Assembly (NCBI GenBank): GCA_001931905.2
Contig: MSJI02000305.1
Span: 20,915-31,738, forward strand
Direction of reading: 5' to 3'
DNA from: Cladosporium sp. IMV 00045
Lineage: Eukaryota; Ascomycota; Dothideomycetes; Cladosporiales; Cladosporiaceae
DNA: 10,824 nucleotides
Positions 1-7,409 of this stretch are shown here, piece by piece. Numbering within the stretch: position 1 is the first letter of the stretch; each line of letters opens with the position of its first letter. The position numbers and the translations under genes were made by a program. The notes under the pieces were generated by a model that did no database searches, was not told the DNA's origin, and saw nothing but the letters and a program-made list of their open reading frames with translations.

Positions 1-30
<30 letters not shown>
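1..30. repeat. Poly(A) homopolymer at window edge
   Basis: Thirty consecutive A residues open the window and may continue to the left. The neighbouring gene is transcribed on the minus strand, where this tract reads as poly(T), so it is not that gene's poly(A) tail. It could be a genomic homopolymer, the 3' tail of a plus-strand retroelement or processed copy ending here, or a contig-end artefact; the sequence alone does not decide. Confidence 0.9.
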
Positions 31-34
<4 letters not shown>

Positions 35-256
35 GTAACGTAAGAAGACGTGTATATCGTATCGTAGGCTGCATGCATCGAGCAAAGATCATCCAAACTG
101 CGCCTGTCGCTAATGTGTCACAATCGGAAAAAGCAAAGGACCAATAACAATGAGAAAGAAAACAACCAAACTTTCCCTCTTGCTCTTCCTCCATCGCCTC
201 CCCCTCCTCCTCCCCACCGATCAACAACAAGGAACCCAAGCTCCAAGACCAAGAGA
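31..256. other. 3' flank of the histidine kinase gene
   Basis: These 226 bases follow the TGA stop of the minus-strand kinase gene. No exact AATAAA signal is visible on the minus strand. The right part is pyrimidine-rich on the plus strand (CTCTTGCTCTTCCTCC-like, about 175-225). Short plus-strand open frames here run on into the antisense of the kinase and are not convincing genes. The 12-mer GCTGCATGCATC at 68-79 recurs at 7126-7137. Confidence 0.6.
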
Positions 257-3200
257 TCAAGGCATAGCCCACCTCCCCATCAACTCCTCAATCTTCGGCA
301 CCAACTCCGGAATCCTAAACGGCTTGCTGACCACATCGTCCATACCCGCCTCCAGCGCCGTGGCGATCTGCTCCTGCCTCGCATTCGCCGTGACCGCAAT
401 AATCGGCACGTGCACCTTGATATCCCCCGCGCGCTCCAATTCGCGAATCCGCCGCGTGCACGTCAGCCCGTCCATGACGGGCATTTCTTGGTCCATCAGC
501 ACGACGCCTAACTGCAGGGCGGACGGCGAGGAGTTGCCGGCCCAGTAGGTGCTTTGGCGCAGTTTTTCCAGCGCTTCGCCGCCGTGGTTGGCGAGGTGGA
601 CTTCGGTGCCGAGGTTGCGGAGTTGTTTTTGGAGCACGCGTTGGTTTACGAGGTTGTCTTCTACGATGAGGACGCGTTTTTGCAGAGGCGCTGAGGAAGG
701 GGCGGGGGCTTGATTTCCTGTTCGGCTGGTCGTGGCGGCGGCGTCTTTCTTGCCCTTGGGGTCGATGGAGCGGTGGGCCAGGCCGATGCCTATGTCGTCC
801 GCGGGAGGGGTGGTGCGGCGGGCGGCGACGTAGAAGGCGAAAATGCTGCCTTTCCCTGCTTCGGATTCCACGCCGATTTCGCCTCCTTGTAGTTCAGTCA
901 ATTCGCGGCTGATGAACAAACCCAAGCCCGAGCCGCCGTATTGGACGTGCGTGCGCGGCGACGCCTGGCTGAAGCGCATGAAGAGCATTTTCTTCTCCTC
1001 CGGGCTGAGGCCACGGCCCGTGTCCTGCACGGAGAAGTGCACGTAGATCCGCTCGCCTCGGCCCCACTCCTTGTCGTCCATCGAGTGTTTGTTGCTGCGC
1101 GTGGGGAAGTACTTGACGGGCGCGCCGGGCATTTCGCTCGGGCGTTGCATGGCTGCGCCGATGGTGACGGTGATGGTGCGTTTGCTTTCGGTTGTGGTGA
1201 ATTTGATCGCGTTGGTTGTCAGGTTGATGAGGACTTGCAGCACGCGGCTGGGGTCGAATCGGACCCAGTCCAGTTCCAAGTCGCGGAAGGACTGGTCGAC
1301 CACGAATTTCATCTGGATGTCTGCGGCTTGCAACTCGCCTTCGTGCATTTTGAGCGCGCGCTGAACCACGGTCAAGGGTTGGGCGTCCACGGGAGTGACG
1401 AGCAGGAGTTGCGAGTCCAGTTTGCTCAGGGTCAGGATATCGTCGACGATCCGCTTTTGGTGCTGACTGCACAAACTGATAGTCTGCGCAGCATCAAGGC
1501 AGCTCGCGATCAGATTGTCCGGTAACGCGATCTGGCCACTCTGCTTATACTGCGTCAGAGAGCCCGCGATCTCATCACTGCACTGCAAGATCGCCGACAG
1601 CGGGTTGCGCATCTCGTGACTAGTGATGTCGATGAAGTTCTCCTGCTGTCGTTTCAACTCGACGGCTTCCTCCATCTTCCTAGTCTGAATGCCCTCCGCC
1701 CATTTCTGCTCGGAAATATTCGTGATGCTGCCAAAGACGCTCTTCAGCTTGCCCTCGTGGTCCTTCTCGGGATAGCTAGAGAACAGCACCCACGTCTCGC
1801 CCCTGTCGCCTCTGCGGTCTTCCCAAGGCGCTTTGAATCTGAACTCGAAGCTCACTGGCTGTGTGTCGGTGACGAGCGTATTCCACTCTTTCTTCACGAG
1901 CGGTTGGTCTTCTTCTTTGACTGCATCGATCCATATGTCTGCGGTATGCTCTCCCTTGGGTACTCGCGAAATATCGTACCAGGTATCGTTCGCGAATGTA
2001 ATTCTTCCCTCCGAACTGGCGATGAACATACCTACCGGCGCGAACTCCGCCATTCGAGTGAACTTAGTCTCACTTTCGATTGCCTCTTGAGTTCGGGCAG
2101 CCAGCTGCTCAGAAAGTTCAATCCGGTCCAAAGCAGCCAGTTTCGCAGCCTTCTGTCCTCGTCTGATCTCCTCTTCGAAGAGCACAACCGATGCGAGTGA
2201 GGTAGCGAGCTGCCTGCTCAGCAGCTGAATGAACAGACTATAGTCGTCATCATATGGCCTGCGCGGGTTCACGCCCAAGACTAAGAAACCCAAAACCGAC
2301 TCGCCAGTCGTAGGATGAATGGGACACACGACGACCGACTTGCACGAATCGCCGAACCCTCTCCACTCAAGACCTTCAAGTAGGCTTTGCGGCAAGTCGC
2401 GGGAGCCAACTTCGAGTACCGCAGGCTTGTCCGTGTTCATGACCTCGCGGAACACAGGCGTGAAACCTTCCATGCCGTTGCGCAGCTCCAGATGTTCCGG
2501 AGCGCAAGGATGGCCCTTCGGAACTCCGAGCGAGCCTTCGAGCAGGCAGGGCTTGGCGGCCATGGTCGAGCTGGAGTGTAGACTGCTGCTGTCGCTGTCG
2601 GGCTCGTCGAAGACGGAGTAGAGCAGCATGAAAGGCGAGTCGAACTGGTTGTAATCGAACGAAACCATCACCTGCGCCCAGAAGCCTTTGACGTCTCTCG
2701 CGGAAGCTGTGCGCTCGCCGATCTCACGCAGGGTAAGCATTCGGCGCTCTGCGATTTTCCGTCTGGTCTTCTCGAATGCCGGGTTGTACAATCCCATGAC
2801 ACTGCCGTCGCCACCCACCATGGGAATTATGGACCACGAAAAGTAGGTCTCTTCGAGGTAGTCGCTGCGTTTGATGAAGAGGCAGTCGTCGTCTTTCATG
2901 GTAGCTTCGCCCGTGAGTTTGGCGTTCGCGAAAACACCTTTGACGCTGTCCCAGATTTCTGCCCACGCTACGTTGTAGCTTTGGCCCATCAGGGCAGGGT
3001 GTTTCTGTCCAGCCAACATGATGTAAGCTTCGTTGTAGATTGCAATGAGGTCTTCGCCCCAATACATTGCGGCCGGGTGAGGCGAAGCCATGATGAGGTT
3101 GCACATCTGACGGAGGTCGGGACCCCATGTTTCTATAGGACCTAAGGATGTTGAAGCCCAGTCCACCGAGCGTGCGAACTGGATGTGAGGTGGCATGGCA

Positions 3201-4816
3201 CTGCTGAGGGGTATGCGTGTCCAGTCGAAACTAGGTGATATCGATGGAGCTAGGGAAAGGCGGTTGATGCCCTCAGGGCTGGGTAAAGATTCCAAGGGCG
3301 TCCGCAAATCAATTGCCACGCTACCACTGGCCCATGTTGACGGGGTAGTGGCATCAGCCATAGGCGCTTCGATACTCGGGACTGGTGCGCTTGAAGCCGT
3401 TTTCGAAGCGGACGATGCAGATGGTCCTCGTGATCTAGCGACTATGCCGAAGTAGTCTGCTGGTTCTCTAGACACGTCCGCCATAGGCGCAGACGGAGGG
3501 CCTACCGAATCCGTCTCGACATATTGTGGCACAGATGACGACGAACCCGTTTTCCGAGGAGTAGGAGATGATTGAAACGAGCCGCTGATAACGCGTAGTC
3601 TTTTCCGCAGCGTCGAGCATGACCATAATATATTGGCGTAAGAAAAAGATGGCAGACAAACATTAAGGCTTTCACCGTTGACAGAAGCGCTCAGCAGCCA
3701 CGACTTGAATTGGAGGAATGTCGTAGGTCCGGGCGATTCGTTCTCACCGTTGAGTCCCATGACCGACTCGTACAGCCCATCGTAGGAGCGTAGCGATGAA
3801 TTGACGAAAAGAGAGTGTAATTGACCAGGTCCATAATTCGTACTTTCAGAAAGATCCAAAATGAACGTCGGCCGCTCATCTTGCTCCAACAACTCAACCA
3901 TCCCAATCGAGTTTAGCTGCTGCCCTAAACTCAAGCCAGAGTCCTTCCCGACCTCCGGACTATTGCTGCTGATAGTCGAGCTCCTGTCCAAGCTCCGCCG
4001 GCCAGCATTGTTCGGCGCGGAGGTAGGGAAGATGTTGGGCAGGCCAGGCGTGGTGACATTTCCACGCGCCAAGCTGACGGTCTTGACATGGGTGTCTTCA
4101 TTCCGCGCCTTGCTCAGCATCCTCGCCGCCGCTTCTGAGCTCGAGAAGCGGGCGGGCAGCTGTGGGCGCTGGCGGCGCGGCGTGTTGCTGAAGAAGAGCG
4201 GGCTGGGAGGTTGAAGGGCGCTGCTGAGAGGGCCCGGGTAGGAGAGGCTGTCGAGGTTGTACCTCAACCGCGGTTTCACTCGTGTGCGCTTGACGTTGGG
4301 AGACTGATCCAACGAAGCGTCTGGTGTTCGCACGTCCGAGTTGCGCTTCTTCCTCAAGCTCGTCGAATGATTGGTGTTCAAGAGCGGCGGTGTTGGTATC
4401 TCAGGCCGGGAGAGCGGTCGCGAGGCTGTGGTTGAAACGACAGTATCGATGCTCGCAGCCCGCGTGTGGTTATTGCCTGGATTTGGACTGGCTGGGTGCT
4501 GGCTAGGCACGAGCGCGGCCCATATCGAAGAAGCTGGCGGCGCAGTAGGACCAGGTGTGTTATATTCCAAGTTTGTTCTTATATGAGTAGGACTGATATC
4601 TTGTCCCGTCGCACACTGAACGGCGTTGGGTTCGTGGTGGTTCGGAGTGCTCGCGCGTCGGCGATGGGATTGGAATGGACTCGAGGTTCGCGGGACTCTC
4701 GAGGACAGCGGGGTGGGAGAACGATGGAGGAGGTCCTGATCAGGTGAGGCGAATATGGAGGGTTGTTTGGTGGATGGTGGGTGGACTGGCGAGGCGGTTG
4801 TGGTAGAGTGCTTCAT
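257..4816 (-). CDS. Multi-PAS/GAF hybrid histidine kinase
   Basis: Soluble hybrid sensor kinase of 1519 residues that should autophosphorylate on His and pass phosphate to its own receiver, then through an HPt protein (Ypd1-type) to a response regulator. Visible order: disordered Ser/Thr/Pro-rich N-terminus (1-305); PAS-like segment (about 311-415); second low-complexity linker (415-530); PAS (545-690); GAF-like (693-880); short coiled coil (880-915); PAS (916-1035); HisKA with H1067 in SHEMRNP; HATPase with N-box N1198/N1202, G1 box DTGRG (1265-1269) and G2 box GGSGLGL (1294-1300); receiver (1379-1513) with acidic pair E1386/D1387, phospho-acceptor D1442, T1476 and K1498. All catalytic residues are present. 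No membrane segment is seen, so an intracellular signal is likely. A basic pair, RKKR (155-158) and KRTRVKPR (176-183), resembles nuclear-localisation signals, and RRAS (53-56) fits a PKA-type site. The start is the first in-frame ATG after an in-frame TGA 42 bases upstream, with G at -3. No intron is needed. The fungal kinase group (I-XI) cannot be assigned without a phylogeny. Confidence 0.95.
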   Translation of the reverse strand: MKHSTTTASPVHPPSTKQPSIFASPDQDLLHRSPTPLSSRVPRTSSPFQSHRRRASTPNHHEPNAVQCATGQDISPTHIRTNLEYNTPGPTAPPASSIWAALVPSQHPASPNPGNNHTRAASIDTVVSTTASRPLSRPEIPTPPLLNTNHSTSLRKKRNSDVRTPDASLDQSPNVKRTRVKPRLRYNLDSLSYPGPLSSALQPPSPLFFSNTPRRQRPQLPARFSSSEAAARMLSKARNEDTHVKTVSLARGNVTTPGLPNIFPTSAPNNAGRRSLDRSSTISSNSPEVGKDSGLSLGQQLNSIGMVELLEQDERPTFILDLSESTNYGPGQLHSLFVNSSLRSYDGLYESVMGLNGENESPGPTTFLQFKSWLLSASVNGESLNVCLPSFSYANILWSCSTLRKRLRVISGSFQSSPTPRKTGSSSSVPQYVETDSVGPPSAPMADVSREPADYFGIVARSRGPSASSASKTASSAPVPSIEAPMADATTPSTWASGSVAIDLRTPLESLPSPEGINRLSLAPSISPSFDWTRIPLSSAMPPHIQFARSVDWASTSLGPIETWGPDLRQMCNLIMASPHPAAMYWGEDLIAIYNEAYIMLAGQKHPALMGQSYNVAWAEIWDSVKGVFANAKLTGEATMKDDDCLFIKRSDYLEETYFSWSIIPMVGGDGSVMGLYNPAFEKTRRKIAERRMLTLREIGERTASARDVKGFWAQVMVSFDYNQFDSPFMLLYSVFDEPDSDSSSLHSSSTMAAKPCLLEGSLGVPKGHPCAPEHLELRNGMEGFTPVFREVMNTDKPAVLEVGSRDLPQSLLEGLEWRGFGDSCKSVVVCPIHPTTGESVLGFLVLGVNPRRPYDDDYSLFIQLLSRQLATSLASVVLFEEEIRRGQKAAKLAALDRIELSEQLAARTQEAIESETKFTRMAEFAPVGMFIASSEGRITFANDTWYDISRVPKGEHTADIWIDAVKEEDQPLVKKEWNTLVTDTQPVSFEFRFKAPWEDRRGDRGETWVLFSSYPEKDHEGKLKSVFGSITNISEQKWAEGIQTRKMEEAVELKRQQENFIDITSHEMRNPLSAILQCSDEIAGSLTQYKQSGQIALPDNLIASCLDAAQTISLCSQHQKRIVDDILTLSKLDSQLLLVTPVDAQPLTVVQRALKMHEGELQAADIQMKFVVDQSFRDLELDWVRFDPSRVLQVLINLTTNAIKFTTTESKRTITVTIGAAMQRPSEMPGAPVKYFPTRSNKHSMDDKEWGRGERIYVHFSVQDTGRGLSPEEKKMLFMRFSQASPRTHVQYGGSGLGLFISRELTELQGGEIGVESEAGKGSIFAFYVAARRTTPPADDIGIGLAHRSIDPKGKKDAAATTSRTGNQAPAPSSAPLQKRVLIVEDNLVNQRVLQKQLRNLGTEVHLANHGGEALEKLRQSTYWAGNSSPSALQLGVVLMDQEMPVMDGLTCTRRIRELERAGDIKVHVPIIAVTANARQEQIATALEAGMDDVVSKPFRIPELVPKIEELMGRWAMP

Positions 4817-4869
4817 GCCCGGAGGAGGGCGTGTGGGCTTTGTCTGTAGCAGAGTTCAAGCGGCGTCAT
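4813..4869 (-). promoter_or_regulatory. Upstream ORF overlapping kinase start (ATGA)
   Basis: On the minus strand an ATG at 4869 (G at -3) opens an 18-codon reading frame whose TGA (4815-4813) overlaps the kinase ATG (4816-4814) as ATGA. A second, 6-codon upstream ORF starts at 4876 and ends at 4856, overlapping the first in another frame. If the transcript begins upstream of 4876, ribosomes must pass or translate these first, which could restrain kinase translation or couple it by reinitiation. The transcription start is unknown, so this is a positional observation only. Confidence 0.4.
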
Positions 4870-5802
4870 TTCCCATGCGACGGGCGAAGTGGCCAGGCAC
4901 AGGCGGCGGGAGCTTGTAAGGGACTGGAGACGGTGAAGGTAGAGGGAAGACGGGAAGACGGCTGGCTTTTGGTAGTGGGAGAGGCTATTCCTTGTGGCAG
5001 ATGCAGAAAGAAGTGGTGGGAGAATGGATCTATGTGATTTTGAGATGGGTATCTCAGAGACGGCAAGCTGGCCGAGGGAGGATGGCGATGTAGGAAGAGA
5101 GGGAAAGCTACTACGAGTGCATGTGAGAGTTTACTACAGACGGGTGGTGGTGGATGGTGGTGCTAGGTGAGTTTGGTTTTGGAGAGATGATTGACGAGGA
5201 TGTGAGATGCACATGCGAGACATGCCAATGATATGCCACTATCATCTCCGCAAATGGAGGGAGAGAAGAGAAGATGTTGACTCTCCAAAGCATGCGCCAG
5301 CGCTGCACAGACGATGTCCGACTCCGCCAAAACGAAGTCTAGACACGCAGCTGCGGAGGGATGGCCGGGCATTTGTGTCGATCCCGATCGATTCGTATAG
5401 TGCTGTGAGATTCGTGCCATGTCCATGCCCATGCAAACAATCCCATCACATACAATTCCCATCATGTTTGTCCACATGTATATCGCCCATGTTTTGTGCG
5501 TGACGTTCATCAAATCGTCCCATCCCTGTCTGTGTGCGGCTGATAATCCCTTGCGAGAGACTTCTTCATTCATCAGTCCCGTCCCGGCTATAGTACGCCA
5601 CGAGAAACACGGCATGTGATCAAGCCATTACGCCGTGGCTGCATATCACGACAAAAGCAATAAGAATAAGGCACAAGCCAGTATAACACTCGATATTGAA
5701 CTGATTCCGAGTGAATTTAGGAAGAGTTAAAGATTGATTGATAGTGGGCTAATCGCTCGTGTTCTCTATATATCTCGATATCTCCACAATATAGCACTTC
5801 AC
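4817..5802 (-). promoter_or_regulatory. Kinase promoter/leader and phosphoesterase 3' flank
   Basis: This 986-bp gap separates the phosphoesterase stop from the kinase start. About 4930-5110 is purine-rich on the plus strand, so it is CT-rich in the kinase sense, as often seen around fungal transcription starts. A GGT-rich microsatellite lies at 5142-5162, a CCAAT pentamer at 5225-5229 (plus strand) and an ATF/CREB-like half site TGACGT at 5501-5506. These short motifs occur by chance and are not proof of function. A 150-codon minus-strand frame at 5163-5615 has no recognisable domain and is Met/Cys/His-rich, so I do not call it a gene. The part from about 5640 to 5802 is more AT-rich and probably holds the 3' UTR of the phosphoesterase. 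Confidence 0.5.
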
Positions 5803-6873
5803 CTACACACTTCCTTCTCTCGGAAGATCCAAATCCACGACCCAAGGCGCATTCACCGGCCTATAACCCACATCCATAACCGCGGCATTGACAAAAAGCG
5901 TCTCCTCCCCCTCCCTAATCCCCTCCTCACCCTCCGCCGTCGCATCCACAAAAACCGCCCTCTCCCCCTTGGCCTTCTCCAAATCAACCCCCACCTTCTC
6001 CACCCCCTCCACCCCCTCCCTCCACCCTCCCCCCTTCCACTCCCCCATCCTACACCCCCTCTCCACAACCCCCTCGACCCCTTCCGCCCACCTAACCCTC
6101 TCCGCCCCCCACCCCTCGTGAATATGCCCGAAACAACAAACCTTCGGCCGCGCCCTCATCACCCCCCTCAGCAAATGCGGACACCCCACCGCTTCCACGC
6201 GCTCGGTCGGATCGAGCCTCTTCCAAGGCGGACCGTGCGTCATCACAATATCCACCGGATATCTGGTCTTCGACCGCGTCGGCAAGGGATAGGGAGCAAT
6301 GCTCGTCGCGTCTTGCAGCGCAGTTCCCGGCCCGTTGAATCTGTCCTCGTCGAGTCTGTAGGGAAAGGCCCAGTCGCAGAACTCCGGCGTGTAGGGCGAG
6401 GCGTACACGTGCGCCACGGCGCCGTTGCGCAGCGGGATGAGGTGGATTCCTTCGTCGAGGTAGGTCACGCCTTCTTGCACGGCGCGGCCGGTGGGGGACG
6501 TCCAGAGTTCGCGGGCGACGTTGACGCGCGAGTCGGCTTCGGCGGCGCTCAGGTTGGGGGGTTGGCGGTTTTGAGGGTCGTGCGTGCGGTGGGATGAGAC
6601 GAAGTCCCGGTCCAGGGAGAGATCGTGGTTGCCTGCTATGACTAGTTTGACCGGGGCGGAGATTTCGGATAGCATGTCGAGGGTGGTGTGGTATTCTTCC
6701 AGTTGGCCCGTCATGGTCAGGTCGCCGCAGTGGATTAGGAGGTCGGCTTGGGGGAGGGGCGATTTGAATGGTGGGGTTGGGGGGTCATTTTGGTTGTTGG
6801 TTCTGTTGCTGAGGGGGGCGTTGTGTGTGTCGGAGATGATGAGGACTCGGGTCTTGATGGTTGATGTTGACAT
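5803..6873 (-). CDS. Calcineurin-like metallophosphoesterase
   Basis: A 356-residue phosphoesterase of the calcineurin-like (Metallophos) superfamily, which hydrolyses phosphomono- or diesters with two metal ions. All signature blocks are present in order: SDTHN (metal ligands D15, H17), CGDLTMTG (D51), AGNHDL (N82, H83), MTHGPPW (H213) and FGHIHEGWG (H250, H252). The closing FVNA...YRPVNAP-type block (327-343) is like that of the fungal and animal MPPED1/MPPED2 (239FB) branch, which is the closest family I can suggest; substrate is unknown. No signal peptide or membrane segment is evident. The start is chosen because the fold begins at once (TRVLIISDTHN) and A lies at -3. The frame stays open 122 codons further upstream to an ATG at 7239, but that extension is Cys/His-rich and unlike a conserved domain. 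Residues 255-325 form a Gly/Glu-rich low-complexity insertion with repeated GVEGV. No intron is seen. Confidence 0.9.
   Translation of the reverse strand: MSTSTIKTRVLIISDTHNAPLSNRTNNQNDPPTPPFKSPLPQADLLIHCGDLTMTGQLEEYHTTLDMLSEISAPVKLVIAGNHDLSLDRDFVSSHRTHDPQNRQPPNLSAAEADSRVNVARELWTSPTGRAVQEGVTYLDEGIHLIPLRNGAVAHVYASPYTPEFCDWAFPYRLDEDRFNGPGTALQDATSIAPYPLPTRSKTRYPVDIVMTHGPPWKRLDPTERVEAVGCPHLLRGVMRARPKVCCFGHIHEGWGAERVRWAEGVEGVVERGCRMGEWKGGGWREGVEGVEKVGVDLEKAKGERAVFVDATAEGEEGIREGEETLFVNAAVMDVGYRPVNAPWVVDLDLPREGSV
5987..6115 (-). repeat. G-rich, low-complexity coding segment
   Basis: The plus strand here is almost free of G and full of C runs of three to six bases, so the coding strand carries many closely spaced G runs that satisfy G-quadruplex spacing. 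It encodes part of the Gly/Glu-rich stretch of the phosphoesterase (about residues 253-295, with GVEGVVERG and REGVEGVEKVG as near-copies). The skew extends more weakly to about 5900 and 6130. The reading frame is intact through it. Confidence 0.8.
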
Positions 6874-7409
6874 TGTCCTGGGTGATGGCGAGGGAGTTAC
6901 CAGCAGCAAGTGGCTTCTCGGACAAATGCTGTGAATCAACCGCCGATTGATGGCAAGTATGATGTGGATAGTATGCCTTTCTTTTTCTTTTCCCTTTCCT
7001 CTCAAGTGTGGGAGCAAACTTTCGCAAGAGGGATTGTACAAATGACAGTGTGAGTTGAGAAATACGTTTCTGTCGTGGCTGCACATGAAGCTTACGGTGG
7101 TGGACTGTGTTCGTACGTGGGGCTTGCTGCATGCATCATGACCGCAACATTGCCGAATTAATTTTAGAGGGACATGAACATTTGGAATAAAACAGTGCCA
7201 TGTCAAGCAAGACAAGCATACGCAGATCATCAAGCACATTATACAAGACGGTCTTGCCGATTGTTGAATGCACCCTCACTTGTGGAAGAAAACCGACATC
7301 ACGATCAAATCCGGAGTCTCCATCAAGTGGCCAAATCTACTTCATGTCTACTTGTATTCTGCTTCCGAGCAATCGAAGTCCTCACTGCCGAAATATCATC
7401 GAACCGTTC
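6874..7409 (-). promoter_or_regulatory. Phosphoesterase upstream region and ATPase 3' flank
   Basis: These 536 bases lie between the ATPase stop and the phosphoesterase start, both on the minus strand. A 28-base pure pyrimidine tract on the plus strand (6976-7003) reads as a GA tract about 100-130 bases upstream of the phosphoesterase ATG. The first 200 or so bases upstream of that ATG contain no minus-strand ATG, so the leader is free of upstream starts. An AT-rich patch lies at about 7155-7195. No RNA gene or other coding region is recognised. Confidence 0.5.

Noticed and set aside
113..548. Two overlapping 132-codon plus-strand frames
   Set aside because: They lie largely antisense to the kinase receiver domain and show only low-complexity Pro/Arg sequence.
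894..1472. 192-codon minus-strand frame inside the kinase
   Set aside because: Out-of-phase reading of the HATPase-coding region; the main frame is uninterrupted with all boxes intact, so there is no frameshift.
3600..3665. Possible in-frame intron in the kinase
   Set aside because: There is a GTTTGT and a CTTAC-like element, but no well-spaced acceptor, and the encoded residues look like conserved PAS-type sequence.
4769..5160. GGTGGATGGTGG present twice (4769-4780 and 5149-5160)
   Set aside because: Both lie in simple GGT-rich sequence; short microsatellite similarity, not a meaningful repeat pair.
5163..5615. 150-codon minus-strand frame in the kinase upstream gap
   Set aside because: It starts with ATG but has no domain or signal peptide and is unusually rich in Met, Cys, His and Trp, as expected of random reading; a lineage-specific gene is possible but unsupported.
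5734..6597. 287-codon plus-strand frame rich in Pro, His and Arg
   Set aside because: Antisense to the phosphoesterase; its composition simply reflects the C-rich strand, while all metal-binding motifs are on the minus strand.
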